Positions 1 to 7,128 of a DNA stretch of 26,490 nt are shown piece after piece. A program made the translations under genes and the position numbers. The first letter of the stretch is position 1; each line of letters begins with the position of its first letter. The stretch covers positions 1 to 26,490 of the forward strand of contig CAYWQX010000031.1 of assembly GCA_964460985.1 (NCBI GenBank), in the 5' to 3' direction. Below the pieces are notes generated by a model. That model was not told the DNA's origin. It made no database searches and worked only from the letters and a program-made list of their open reading frames with translations. The stretch comes from CAZABG01 sp964460985 (GTDB lineage: Bacteria; Chlamydiota; Chlamydiia; Chlamydiales; Parachlamydiaceae).

Positions 1-1764
1 TTCTCCATTTTTAGCGCAGGCGTCATGCTCCTTTTCAAAATATCTCCGCTCGCAATCTATCATGCGCTTAAGAGTGTCCTAGCATGGCCGCAATTTAAAA
101 AAGAGGAAGAGCCTGTTTTCGAGACGATTATAAAGCTTCCCGATGCGCCGATCGAGCCTAAAAAAGAGATCAAGCTCCGCCTTCCTAAATTACCTAAGGA
201 AGAGGAGGTCATTGAAAAACCTCCCATCGAAAAACCGCCTAAGAAAGCGAAAGAGCCCTCCTCTCCTAAAGAGGAAAAAATTCATCTCCCTACCTCTTTA
301 CTCAATAACTATGAGCTGCCCTCCGCTCAACTTTTGACGATGCCCAAAAAATTTGATCAAAGCACTCTGAAAAAAGATTTAACGCGTCAAGCCTCCGTTT
401 TAGAAGAGACCATGACAAGCTTTGGCATCGAAGCTAAAGTGGGACAAATTAATTGCGGACCTACTATCACTTCCTTTGAAGTTCATCCGGCGGTTGGAGT
501 CAAGGTACAAAAGATTAAGACGCTTGAAGATGATATCGCACTTAATATGGAAGCGAAGACTATTCGTATTATCGCTCCTATCCCCGGAAAAGCCGCAGTC
601 GGCATTGAAGTGCCCAATCCTCAACCGCAAGAAGTAAGCTTTAGAGAGCTTCTTCAAAGCTATCAGCAAGGATCGCAAAAATTTAAAATCCCCATTTTGC
701 TTGGCAAGGCTGTCAATGGAGATAATGTCATGAGCGACCTTACCAAAATGCCTCATTGTATCATTGCAGGGGCTACCGGTTCCGGTAAATCGGTTTGCAT
801 TAATACGATTGTGATGTCGATAGTAATGAACGCAAGGCCTGATCAAATTCGTCTCTTAATGGTAGATCCGAAAAAAGTTGAACTGACTCCCTACTCGAAA
901 CTTCCGCATATGTTAGCTCCCGTTATCACCGAGCCTAAAGAGGCTTGCCAAGCGCTCAACTGGCTTGTGAAGGAGATGGAGAAGCGCTATGAGATTTTAA
1001 AACTCCTTGGAATTCGTAACATTGAAGGTTTCAACACAAGAAAGCCAAATGAAACTTTAGAAAAAAGCCTGGATATAGAGATTCCTCAAACAATGCCCTA
1101 TTTTGTCGGGATTATTGACGAGCTTGCCGATCTCATGATGGTTTCCTCAAGCGATATAGAAACGCCTATCGCAAGAATCGCTCAAATGGCACGAGCTGTC
1201 GGTATTCACTTAATCCTTGCGACGCAAAGGCCGTCACGCGAAGTGATCACCGGCTTAATTAAAGCCAACTTTCCCACCCGCATCGCCTTTAAAGTGGCAA
1301 GCCGTGTAAACAGCCAGATTATTTTAGACGATACTGGTGCAGAAAGCTTACTTGGAAATGGCGATATGCTATTTCTTCCTCCCGGATCATCCCATCTCAT
1401 ACGTGCCCAAGGGGCCTATATTCGAGATGAAGACATCAACGCCGTCATCAAAGCCTGTGAAGATCAATGTCCCACTAATTACTTGATCAGCTCTTTTGAA
1501 GGGTACGATGCGCCGGAGCTATCCGAAGATGATCCGGTTGATGAATTGTACGAACAAGCGAAAGAAACGGTTCTTTCCACCGGTAATGCATCCACAACTT
1601 TCCTGCAAAGAAAATTAAAAATTGGATACGCGAGAGCCGCCTCTCTCATCGATCAGCTTGAAGCAAGAGGAGTGGTAGGTCCGCAAGACGGAGCGCGTGC
1701 GCGAAAAATTTTACATCCGAGAATAAAAAATAATGAAGACGATCTTTTCCATGACTTTGATTAG
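1..1764 (+). CDS. ftsK: DNA translocase FtsK (5'-truncated by window edge)
   Basis: This is the hexameric DNA pump that clears chromosome dimers and terminus DNA at the division septum and activates XerCD. The frame is open from base 1 and reads hydrophobic residues (the end of a membrane helix), so the gene starts before the window; the ATG at 25 is internal. Residues counted from that ATG: a charged Pro/Lys/Glu-rich linker (about 25-90), then the translocase motor with Walker A GATGSGKS near 248, a VDPKK segment near 285 and the Walker B-like GIIDELADLMM. From about 500 to the end lies the gamma winged-helix domain (DELYEQAKETVL... RAASLIDQLEARGVVGP), which reads KOPS-type sequences. The missing N-terminus should hold the other membrane helices. 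A yycJ-like gene follows directly, the same pairing as CT739/CT738 in C. trachomatis as I recall it. Identification is secure. Confidence 0.97.
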   Translation, partial: FSIFSAGVMLLFKISPLAIYHALKSVLAWPQFKKEEEPVFETIIKLPDAPIEPKKEIKLRLPKLPKEEEVIEKPPIEKPPKKAKEPSSPKEEKIHLPTSLLNNYELPSAQLLTMPKKFDQSTLKKDLTRQASVLEETMTSFGIEAKVGQINCGPTITSFEVHPAVGVKVQKIKTLEDDIALNMEAKTIRIIAPIPGKAAVGIEVPNPQPQEVSFRELLQSYQQGSQKFKIPILLGKAVNGDNVMSDLTKMPHCIIAGATGSGKSVCINTIVMSIVMNARPDQIRLLMVDPKKVELTPYSKLPHMLAPVITEPKEACQALNWLVKEMEKRYEILKLLGIRNIEGFNTRKPNETLEKSLDIEIPQTMPYFVGIIDELADLMMVSSSDIETPIARIAQMARAVGIHLILATQRPSREVITGLIKANFPTRIAFKVASRVNSQIILDDTGAESLLGNGDMLFLPPGSSHLIRAQGAYIRDEDINAVIKACEDQCPTNYLISSFEGYDAPELSEDDPVDELYEQAKETVLSTGNASTTFLQRKLKIGYARAASLIDQLEARGVVGPQDGARARKILHPRIKNNEDDLFHDFD

Positions 1765-1788
1765 CGAAGTGTGGTAAAAAATAGCCCC

Positions 1789-2562
1789 ATGAAAGGTTTC
1801 TGCCCCCTCGCATCCGGATCTAAAGGAAATTCGATTTTCGTGGGCACAGATCAAGCCAAAATTTTGATCGATGCCGGCATTTCTGCTAAAATGATTGATC
1901 ACAAATTACGTGAAATCGGAACTCGCATCGAAGAAATTGATGCGATTCTCATCACTCATGAACATCATGATCACATCTCCGGCTTAAAAACGCTAGCTTT
2001 CAAATATGGGATACCGATTTTTGCGAACCATGAAACCGCTAAGGCGATTGTTGAAAATCTTCATGACTGCCCTAAATTCAAAATCTTCTCTACCGGCGAG
2101 ACCTTCGAATTCCTCGATATGGAAATCCACCCTTTTTCAATTCAACATGACACGCTAGATCCCGTCGCCTTCACGATTAAAACACATGATTTGAAATTGG
2201 GATTTTGCGCGGACCTCGGCTTCGTCTCCTCTCTTGTTCGAAATCAGCTAAAAGAGTGCGACTATCTTTACATCGAATCCAATCATGAACCTGCCATGGT
2301 GCATGCAAGCTCCCGCCCCATGGTGTATAAGCAGCGCGTCCTTTCACGAACAGGCCATCTTTCAAATCAATCATGCGGAGAGCTTCTACGTGATATCTAT
2401 CATGATGGCTTAAAGCATGTTCATCTTGCGCATCTCTCCTCAGAGTGCAACTCTCATGAAAAAGCGCTTAGCACGATTCAAGAAATCCTCACTAACGCCG
2501 GCATCGCCCTCGATATGTGCGTCGCTCCCCAGGACAAAATCTCTAAAGCCATTGCTTTTTAA
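1789..2562 (+). CDS. MBL-fold metallo-hydrolase, WalJ/YycJ family
   Basis: A 257-aa cytoplasmic metallo-beta-lactamase-fold hydrolase of the YycJ/WalJ family, whose members are thought to be metal-dependent nucleases or phosphodiesterases. The metal site THEHHDH (H57, H59, D61, H62) is intact, as is the family-typical stretch ESNHEP... LSRTGHLSNQSCGELL near residue 165, followed by HLAHLSSECN. I prefer the ATG at 1789, which gives MKGFCPLASGSKGNS, the usual family N-terminus. A GTG at 1771 would add six residues that look non-homologous; neither start has a strong ribosome binding site. The gene lies 24 bases after ftsK and is probably co-transcribed with it. The family is certain; the precise substrate is not known. 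Confidence 0.92.
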   Translation: MKGFCPLASGSKGNSIFVGTDQAKILIDAGISAKMIDHKLREIGTRIEEIDAILITHEHHDHISGLKTLAFKYGIPIFANHETAKAIVENLHDCPKFKIFSTGETFEFLDMEIHPFSIQHDTLDPVAFTIKTHDLKLGFCADLGFVSSLVRNQLKECDYLYIESNHEPAMVHASSRPMVYKQRVLSRTGHLSNQSCGELLRDIYHDGLKHVHLAHLSSECNSHEKALSTIQEILTNAGIALDMCVAPQDKISKAIAF

Positions 2563-2658
2563 ATTTCACGATCTAAACCGCTTGGTTCTTAGAGATCTGC
2601 CACAAAAGCTCGATAAAATAACAAAATAAAATTTTAATTGAATAAACTTGAAGTAACG

Positions 2659-3918
2659 ATGCAAACAAGCTGGGTTGAAGAAAAAGATCCGATCCTCATG
2701 GTCGGAGCCGGAATGGCAGGCATCAGCGCTGCTTTTCAACTACAAAGGCTCGGGATCACCAATGTTTTACTCCTGGATGAAAATCCGGAAGGAAAGGAAG
2801 GCCCCTGGACCACTTATGCCAGAATGCGCCACTTGCGTTCGGGTAAAGAGTTAGAGGGGCCCGCCCATTTTACCCCTGAGATGAATTTCAAATCCTTCTA
2901 TTCTCAAAAATACGGCCCTCAACAATGGGAAGAGATTTACAAGATTTCGAATCAAGACTGGAACGATTACTTAGTCTGGCTCAAACAAAGCCTTCATCTT
3001 CACGTTGAAAATAACGTAAGAGTTTTGAAAATTGAGGAAAAAGAGGAAAGATATTACCTGCATACGACCAAGGGTATGTATGAAACTAATCGAGTCGTTC
3101 TCTCTACCGGAAGAATGGGTTTCGGGGGTTTAAGGCTTCCTCACTGGATAGATAAACTCCCTCGGGGTAAATGGGCGCATAGTTCAGAGAAAATCGATTT
3201 TCTTAAATTGAAAGGCTTAAAAGTTGCCATTGTTGGGGTGGGAGCGTCGGCGTTTGACGCGGCTGCAGCCGCCCTTGAATCGGGAGCTCATGTAGTCGAC
3301 ATGCTGACCCGTCGGGATCATATTAACAACGTGAACAAGGCAGCCGGCCTTACCTACTCCGGATTTGAGCTGGGATTTTTTTATCTATCTGATCAAGATA
3401 AACTAAGTTTTTCTGAGTTAATGAAAAATGAGGGGGCAGTCCCCCCTTTTGAATCTATTCTTCGCGTTCTTCATCATCAAAACTTCACTATCCGATACTC
3501 GTTCGATTTTGAAAAATATTTGAAGGACTATGATTTTTTCATATTAGCAACCGGATTTCTTATTGATGCTTCAAAGGCCCCCTTTTTAGATAGGATAGCA
3601 CAGAAAATAGAGCTTTGGGAAAACTATATGAGTGAAGAAGAGAAGAAAAAATATCCCTTTGCTCTTCGCTACCCTTACTTGGGACCTCATTTTGAAATTC
3701 GACCCTTTAGAGGACTGTATTGCTTTAATCAGGCGGCTTTTTTAAGCCATGGACTTATTGCAGGAGATATCCCGGGAATTGGAACGGGAGCAGAGAGACT
3801 TGCTCAAGGAATAGCGATAGATCTCTTTATACAAAATAAAGAGATCTACTATCAAAAGCTCAAGGATTACAAGACTGAAGAGTTTGATCCCGCCCTCCTT
3901 ATTAACCGAAAAAATTAA
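2659..3918 (+). CDS. FAD/NAD(P)-binding oxidoreductase, flavin monooxygenase-like
   Basis: A 419-aa two-dinucleotide-fold flavoprotein. An FAD Rossmann motif GAGMAG lies at residues 16-21, a second NAD(P)-type motif GVGASA at 193-198, and the FILATGF segment typical of flavin-containing, Baeyer-Villiger and N-hydroxylating monooxygenases at about 294-300. Between them is a conserved-looking block (GPWTTYARMRHLRSGKELEGP, roughly 48-68, and DWNDYLVWL near 100), which I associate with a family of uncharacterised proteobacterial FAD oxidoreductases. No signal peptide or membrane segment is seen, so it is probably cytoplasmic. The ATG at 2659 is preferred; a TTG at 2638 is also in frame. It is flanked by housekeeping genes and its 3' end overlaps dnaJ by 17 bases, tail to tail. 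Substrate unknown; lateral acquisition is inferred. Confidence 0.85.
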   Translation: MQTSWVEEKDPILMVGAGMAGISAAFQLQRLGITNVLLLDENPEGKEGPWTTYARMRHLRSGKELEGPAHFTPEMNFKSFYSQKYGPQQWEEIYKISNQDWNDYLVWLKQSLHLHVENNVRVLKIEEKEERYYLHTTKGMYETNRVVLSTGRMGFGGLRLPHWIDKLPRGKWAHSSEKIDFLKLKGLKVAIVGVGASAFDAAAAALESGAHVVDMLTRRDHINNVNKAAGLTYSGFELGFFYLSDQDKLSFSELMKNEGAVPPFESILRVLHHQNFTIRYSFDFEKYLKDYDFFILATGFLIDASKAPFLDRIAQKIELWENYMSEEEKKKYPFALRYPYLGPHFEIRPFRGLYCFNQAAFLSHGLIAGDIPGIGTGAERLAQGIAIDLFIQNKEIYYQKLKDYKTEEFDPALLINRKN

Positions 3919-5107
3919 CGATCCATCCCACAATAAACAGATTTTTAATACTATCTAAAAAGGATTTTCTTTTAGGCAAGTTTGCAGGTCCTTCTAAAGC
4001 TTGAAACTGTTCTAAAAGCTGTTTTTGGGTGGCTGTAAGCTGCGTTGGCGTCTCAACAAAAATTTTAACTAATAGATCGCCTCTTCCGGAGCCATGGACG
4101 TTGGGAAAACCTTCCCCCTTGACACGGAAGACTTTACCGTTTTGAGTTCCTTCCGGAATCGTCAAGCGAACGGTATGGTTTAAAAGGGAAGGCACATCTT
4201 TTTTGGTTCCTAAAGCAGCTTCAGCAAAGGAGACTGGAAGATCGAGAAGAATGTCGTTTCCTTCCCTTTCGAAAACTTTATGCGGCTCAACGGAAATAAA
4301 GACATACAGATCGCCATGAGGGCCTCCGTTTGGACCTGCATCTCCATAGCCGGACATTTTTAGGCGCATGCCATTATCAACACCTGCAGGAATATGGACT
4401 TTGACTCTCTGCTTTTCTTTAACAACCCCTTGTCCTTGACACTCTTTGCAAGGATCGGTGATGGTTTTGCCTTCGCCATGACACTGAGGACAGGGCATAG
4501 ACATCGAGAAAAAGCCTCTTTGCTCAAACACTTGGCCTTTTCCACCGCATCGGGTGCATTTTTTCACACCATTAGGATTGGAGGTTCCTTTGCCATTACA
4601 GGTGTGGCAATTCACATAATTGGTAATTTGAAGTTCTTTATCGGTGCCTTTCGCCGCTTCATCGAAAGTGACCGTGATATTCACCCTTTTGCTCGCACCT
4701 TGACGTGGATGGGTTCTACCTCCGCCCCCCTCAAAATCGCCGCCGCCCATGCCGCCGCCAAAAAGGTTTTCGAACATGTCGGCACCTTGACCGCCGCCGC
4801 CACCGAATGCTCCCATAAAGGTTCTGAGAGCTTCTTCCATCGAAGAAAATCCCTGTCCCCCATGACCGCCAAAACCACCTGCCGCACCACTTACAGCTTC
4901 TTTTCCATATTGGTCGTAGATGGATCTTTTCTTTTCGTCAGAGAGGACTTCGTAGGCTTCGGAGATTTCTTTGAATTTTTTCTCGGCTTCTTTATTTCCT
5001 GGATTGCGGTCAGGGTGATACATTAAAGCTTTCTTCCGATAAGCTTTTTTTATCTCTTCTGGTGTCGCAGTTTTTGCGATTTCTAAAGTATCGTAATAAT
5101 CAGCCAT
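3902..5107 (-). CDS. dnaJ: Chaperone protein DnaJ
   Basis: The Hsp40 co-chaperone, which delivers unfolded clients to DnaK and stimulates its ATPase. It is 401 aa with the full class I layout. The J-domain covers 1-70 with the HPD motif at 31-33. A Gly/Phe-rich linker runs from about 72 to 130. Four zinc repeats, CHTCNGKG, CTRCGGKG, CPQCHGEG and CKECQGQG, lie at 167-228, followed by the two beta-sandwich substrate-binding domains. The last residues (SIKNLFIVGWIVNFFG) form an unusual hydrophobic tail. It follows rpsU in the same direction after 83 bases that contain a 9-bp hairpin, so the rpsU promoter probably serves both. I see no CIRCE (HrcA) element. The start ATG has only a weak upstream GGA. 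The 3' end overlaps the oppositely directed oxidoreductase gene by 17 bases. Confidence 0.98.
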   Translation of the reverse strand: MADYYDTLEIAKTATPEEIKKAYRKKALMYHPDRNPGNKEAEKKFKEISEAYEVLSDEKKRSIYDQYGKEAVSGAAGGFGGHGGQGFSSMEEALRTFMGAFGGGGGQGADMFENLFGGGMGGGDFEGGGGRTHPRQGASKRVNITVTFDEAAKGTDKELQITNYVNCHTCNGKGTSNPNGVKKCTRCGGKGQVFEQRGFFSMSMPCPQCHGEGKTITDPCKECQGQGVVKEKQRVKVHIPAGVDNGMRLKMSGYGDAGPNGGPHGDLYVFISVEPHKVFEREGNDILLDLPVSFAEAALGTKKDVPSLLNHTVRLTIPEGTQNGKVFRVKGEGFPNVHGSGRGDLLVKIFVETPTQLTATQKQLLEQFQALEGPANLPKRKSFLDSIKNLFIVGWIVNFFG

Positions 5108-5138
5108 AAGAAGATCCGGACAAAAGTTTTATTGAATG

Positions 5139-5162
5139 ACACGGAACTTCTCTGTTCCGTGT
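5139..5162 (-). promoter_or_regulatory. rpsU-dnaJ intergenic hairpin
   Basis: A perfect 9-bp inverted repeat (ACACGGAAC, 6-base loop, GTTCCGTGT) sits between the rpsU stop and the dnaJ start. No T-run follows it on the minus strand, so it is not a standard intrinsic terminator. It could be a processing site, a partial attenuator or a 3'-end stabiliser that sets the rpsU to dnaJ ratio; this is inference. Confidence 0.55.
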
Positions 5163-5190
5163 TTAAACTAAAAAAGAGGCGAACGTAAAA

Positions 5191-5370
5191 TTAACGTTGC
5201 TTCTTATATTTCATGGCGAGTTTGGATTTCGCTCTTTTACGGACTGAAGGCTTAGAGTAAAAGCGGTGAGCTTTGACGGCCTTCATGACCCCTTCTTTGT
5301 CGAGTCTTTTCTTGAGAGCTCTTAATGCTTTGTCAATAGGCTCGCCAGGACGCACTTTAACGATTGTCAT
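5191..5370 (-). CDS. rpsU: 30S ribosomal protein S21
   Basis: A 59-aa, strongly basic small-subunit protein involved in translation initiation. Translation of the minus strand begins MTIVKVRPGEPIDKALRALK and continues with KKRLDKEG, then HRFYSKPSVRKRAKSK, and ends MKYKKQR, which is the S21 pattern over its full length. The ATG at 5370 is supported by AAGGTGAT centred about ten bases upstream, a good anti-Shine-Dalgarno match. A sigma-66/70-type promoter lies 45-73 bases upstream. The gene lies between tsaB and dnaJ, all on the minus strand; the same rpsU-dnaJ pair is found in C. trachomatis (CT342-CT341, from memory). Confidence 0.96.
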   Translation of the reverse strand: MTIVKVRPGEPIDKALRALKKRLDKEGVMKAVKAHRFYSKPSVRKRAKSKLAMKYKKQR

Positions 5371-5414
5371 TTTCCCATCACCTTGAGATGTGTTAAATTA
5401 GTTTTGATAAGGGT

Positions 5415-5443
5415 ATTATAGATTAGGTAGAGTTAATCTTCAA
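5415..5443 (-). promoter_or_regulatory. Promoter of rpsU-dnaJ
   Basis: On the minus strand, a -35 box TTGAAG (5443-5438), exactly 17 bases of spacer, then a perfect -10 box TATAAT (5420-5415). The -35 begins immediately after the tsaB stop codon, so transcription of rpsU-dnaJ can be independent of the upstream operon. The predicted start, near 5408, leaves a leader of roughly 40 bases. Confidence 0.75.
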
Positions 5444-5998
5444 CTATTTCTCTCTTTCGATTTCCGCCTGCGTTTTTCTAAGATATAATATCTCAATCGG
5501 AGCTCTTTTCAGCTGAATAAACTTGTTATAAAGTCTTTTCCAGTTCGGAAGGGCTTGAACAAGGTCTTGACGGCCGATTTTTTGGGGCAAAGTCTCTATT
5601 TCAGGGGTCACGATTTTAGGGAGTTTTTTCACCTCCTCCAAGGTTAAAACCTCAGGCTCCTCGCCCCTTAAAACATAAAAACCAGAGGCTCTCGCATCGG
5701 TCACGACTGCCTCCCCTTCCCCCCTTTCAAAGATATGAAGTGAAGAGATCCCTTTAACCGGAATATTTAACGCCAAACCCATACTTTCCGCCACCACCAC
5801 GCCTAACCTGACTCCCGTATAGGAGCCAGGCCCGGTTCCAACCCCTATTTCGTCAATCATTTTTAGATCGAGCTCAAGGGCCTCTATGTGGTGAACGATT
5901 TCATCCGCTTGATTGAACTCCTGTAAACGGATAAGTTTTTCATGGTCCAAAACAGCCACATAGTTTTTTTTCAGCGCGGTCTCTAAAAATAACTTCAA
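5444..5998 (-). CDS. tsaB: tRNA threonylcarbamoyladenosine biosynthesis protein TsaB
   Basis: TsaB (YeaZ) is the non-catalytic ASKHA-fold partner of TsaD in making the t6A37 modification of ANN-decoding tRNAs. The hallmark GTGPGSYTGVRLG is at about residues 53-65. At 184 aa it is shorter than the usual 210-230, and the C-terminal half is divergent, as in other chlamydiae. The start is a TTG at 5998 that overlaps the dGTPase stop in a TTGA junction, which implies translational coupling; no ATG gives a better N-terminus. The N-terminus (MKLFLETALKKNYVAV) lacks the usual Asp of the ILxIDTS motif. It corresponds by position to CT343 of C. trachomatis (from memory). I did not see a TsaD gene in this window. 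Confidence 0.88.
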   Translation of the reverse strand: MKLFLETALKKNYVAVLDHEKLIRLQEFNQADEIVHHIEALELDLKMIDEIGVGTGPGSYTGVRLGVVVAESMGLALNIPVKGISSLHIFERGEGEAVVTDARASGFYVLRGEEPEVLTLEEVKKLPKIVTPEIETLPQKIGRQDLVQALPNWKRLYNKFIQLKRAPIEILYLRKTQAEIEREK

Positions 5999-7128
5999 CG
6001 GATCTCTATCCTTTTAGGCATAATGATATTTTGGAAAGTCCTTATGAAATAATTATCGGTCATGCCGGAGATATAATCGATCACTTTCTCCACATCGCTC
6101 GATTTTTCCAAATAACCGGGAGACTTATTGTGAAGAAAATGGGTATGGATGTAGCTTGCATCCCCTTTCGCTTTCAAATCATCCAGAAGAAAATTGAATA
6201 AAATCTTATACGTGTTTTGAATTTTTATAGATTCTGTTTTGAGTTGGGGATGTTTGTAAATTTTTTCAAAATTAAATTTACGAACCGCCTTCAAGATATC
6301 AAACGCTTTTTTTGACATCGCGATGATCTTTTTGGAGTGGCTCTCTTGAATGATGTCGCGGGCAAAAAAGGTTAGCCACTCTTTATTGGTTTTACCCGCC
6401 TCTGTAGCGGGTAAATCTTCTCTTTTGATAAGTCTGATCGAAATCGCATCCTCAAAATCGCGCCCCACATAACTGATAGTATCGCAAATCTTGACTAAAG
6501 CTCCTTCTAATGTAGCAGGAGTCACGCTTTTATTAGGTGCTTTTCGCTTTTCTTCAATATCCTGAAAGTGGTCATTCCATGTTTTATTAAACTTAGGCTC
6601 AATGACTCCCCCCTCCATCGCCCCGTCATGGCTCAAAAATCCATCCAAGACATTCAGGCCTAGATTAAGAGGTTCTATCAAGCTAAAAAGGCGGCAGGAT
6701 TGGATCGGGTGTTGGAAGTTCTTTAACCCATTCTCTTCAGCTAAGCGTGATAAATACTCCTCTCCCTCGTGACCAAAAGGAGGGTGGCCGACGTCATGGC
6801 CAAGTGAAATCGCTTCCACGAGATCCTGGTTTAACTGAAGCATTTCTGCAATGCCTTTAGCAAAGTGGCTCACAAGTTGTACATGCAAGCTTCGATGGGT
6901 AAGATGATCATTCTCCATAAGGTAGACAACCTGAGTTTTATCCACATATCTTTTATAAGCCTTGGAATGAATAATCCTATCCACATCTCTTCGATAAGGC
7001 AGCCTATGATCAAACGGCTCCGGCATCAAGCGTAAGTGGTCTTTAGACAGGGCCGCACCGGGATGAAAAGTCTTTTTCTCATCTTCATGGGCTTTTAAAG
7101 TAAGCTCGGCAAATAAATCCTTTAGCAT
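5995..7128 (-). CDS. dgt: Deoxyguanosinetriphosphate triphosphohydrolase-like protein (HD domain)
   Basis: A 377-aa HD-domain dNTP triphosphohydrolase, predicted to cleave dNTPs to deoxynucleosides and triphosphate, so balancing pools or clearing damaged nucleotides. Family landmarks in order: the PYRRDVDRIIHSKAYKRY block near residue 45, THRSLHVQLVSHFAKGIAEML, the HD metal motif EAISLGHDVGHPPFGHEGE at about 106-124, FQHPIQSCRLF, and the distal metal Asp in CDTISYVGRDFEDAI. The length fits the short, YfkA/Dgt-like bacterial branch rather than the 505-aa E. coli Dgt. Its ATG overlaps the end of the upstream 639-aa gene by seven bases, and its TGA overlaps the tsaB start, so the three form one coupled operon. 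The family is secure; nucleotide preference cannot be read from the sequence. Confidence 0.92.
   Translation of the reverse strand: MLKDLFAELTLKAHEDEKKTFHPGAALSKDHLRLMPEPFDHRLPYRRDVDRIIHSKAYKRYVDKTQVVYLMENDHLTHRSLHVQLVSHFAKGIAEMLQLNQDLVEAISLGHDVGHPPFGHEGEEYLSRLAEENGLKNFQHPIQSCRLFSLIEPLNLGLNVLDGFLSHDGAMEGGVIEPKFNKTWNDHFQDIEEKRKAPNKSVTPATLEGALVKICDTISYVGRDFEDAISIRLIKREDLPATEAGKTNKEWLTFFARDIIQESHSKKIIAMSKKAFDILKAVRKFNFEKIYKHPQLKTESIKIQNTYKILFNFLLDDLKAKGDASYIHTHFLHNKSPGYLEKSSDVEKVIDYISGMTDNYFIRTFQNIIMPKRIEIR

Noticed and set aside
4394..5026. A 210-aa open frame on the plus strand opposite dnaJ
   Set aside because: It is the antisense of the Gly-rich and zinc-repeat coding sequence of dnaJ; composition is odd and no ribosome binding site or homology pattern is visible.
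5108..5190. CIRCE/HrcA operator upstream of dnaJ
   Set aside because: No TTAGCACTC-N9-GAGTGCTAA-like sequence is present; the only inverted repeat is the unrelated ACACGGAAC hairpin.
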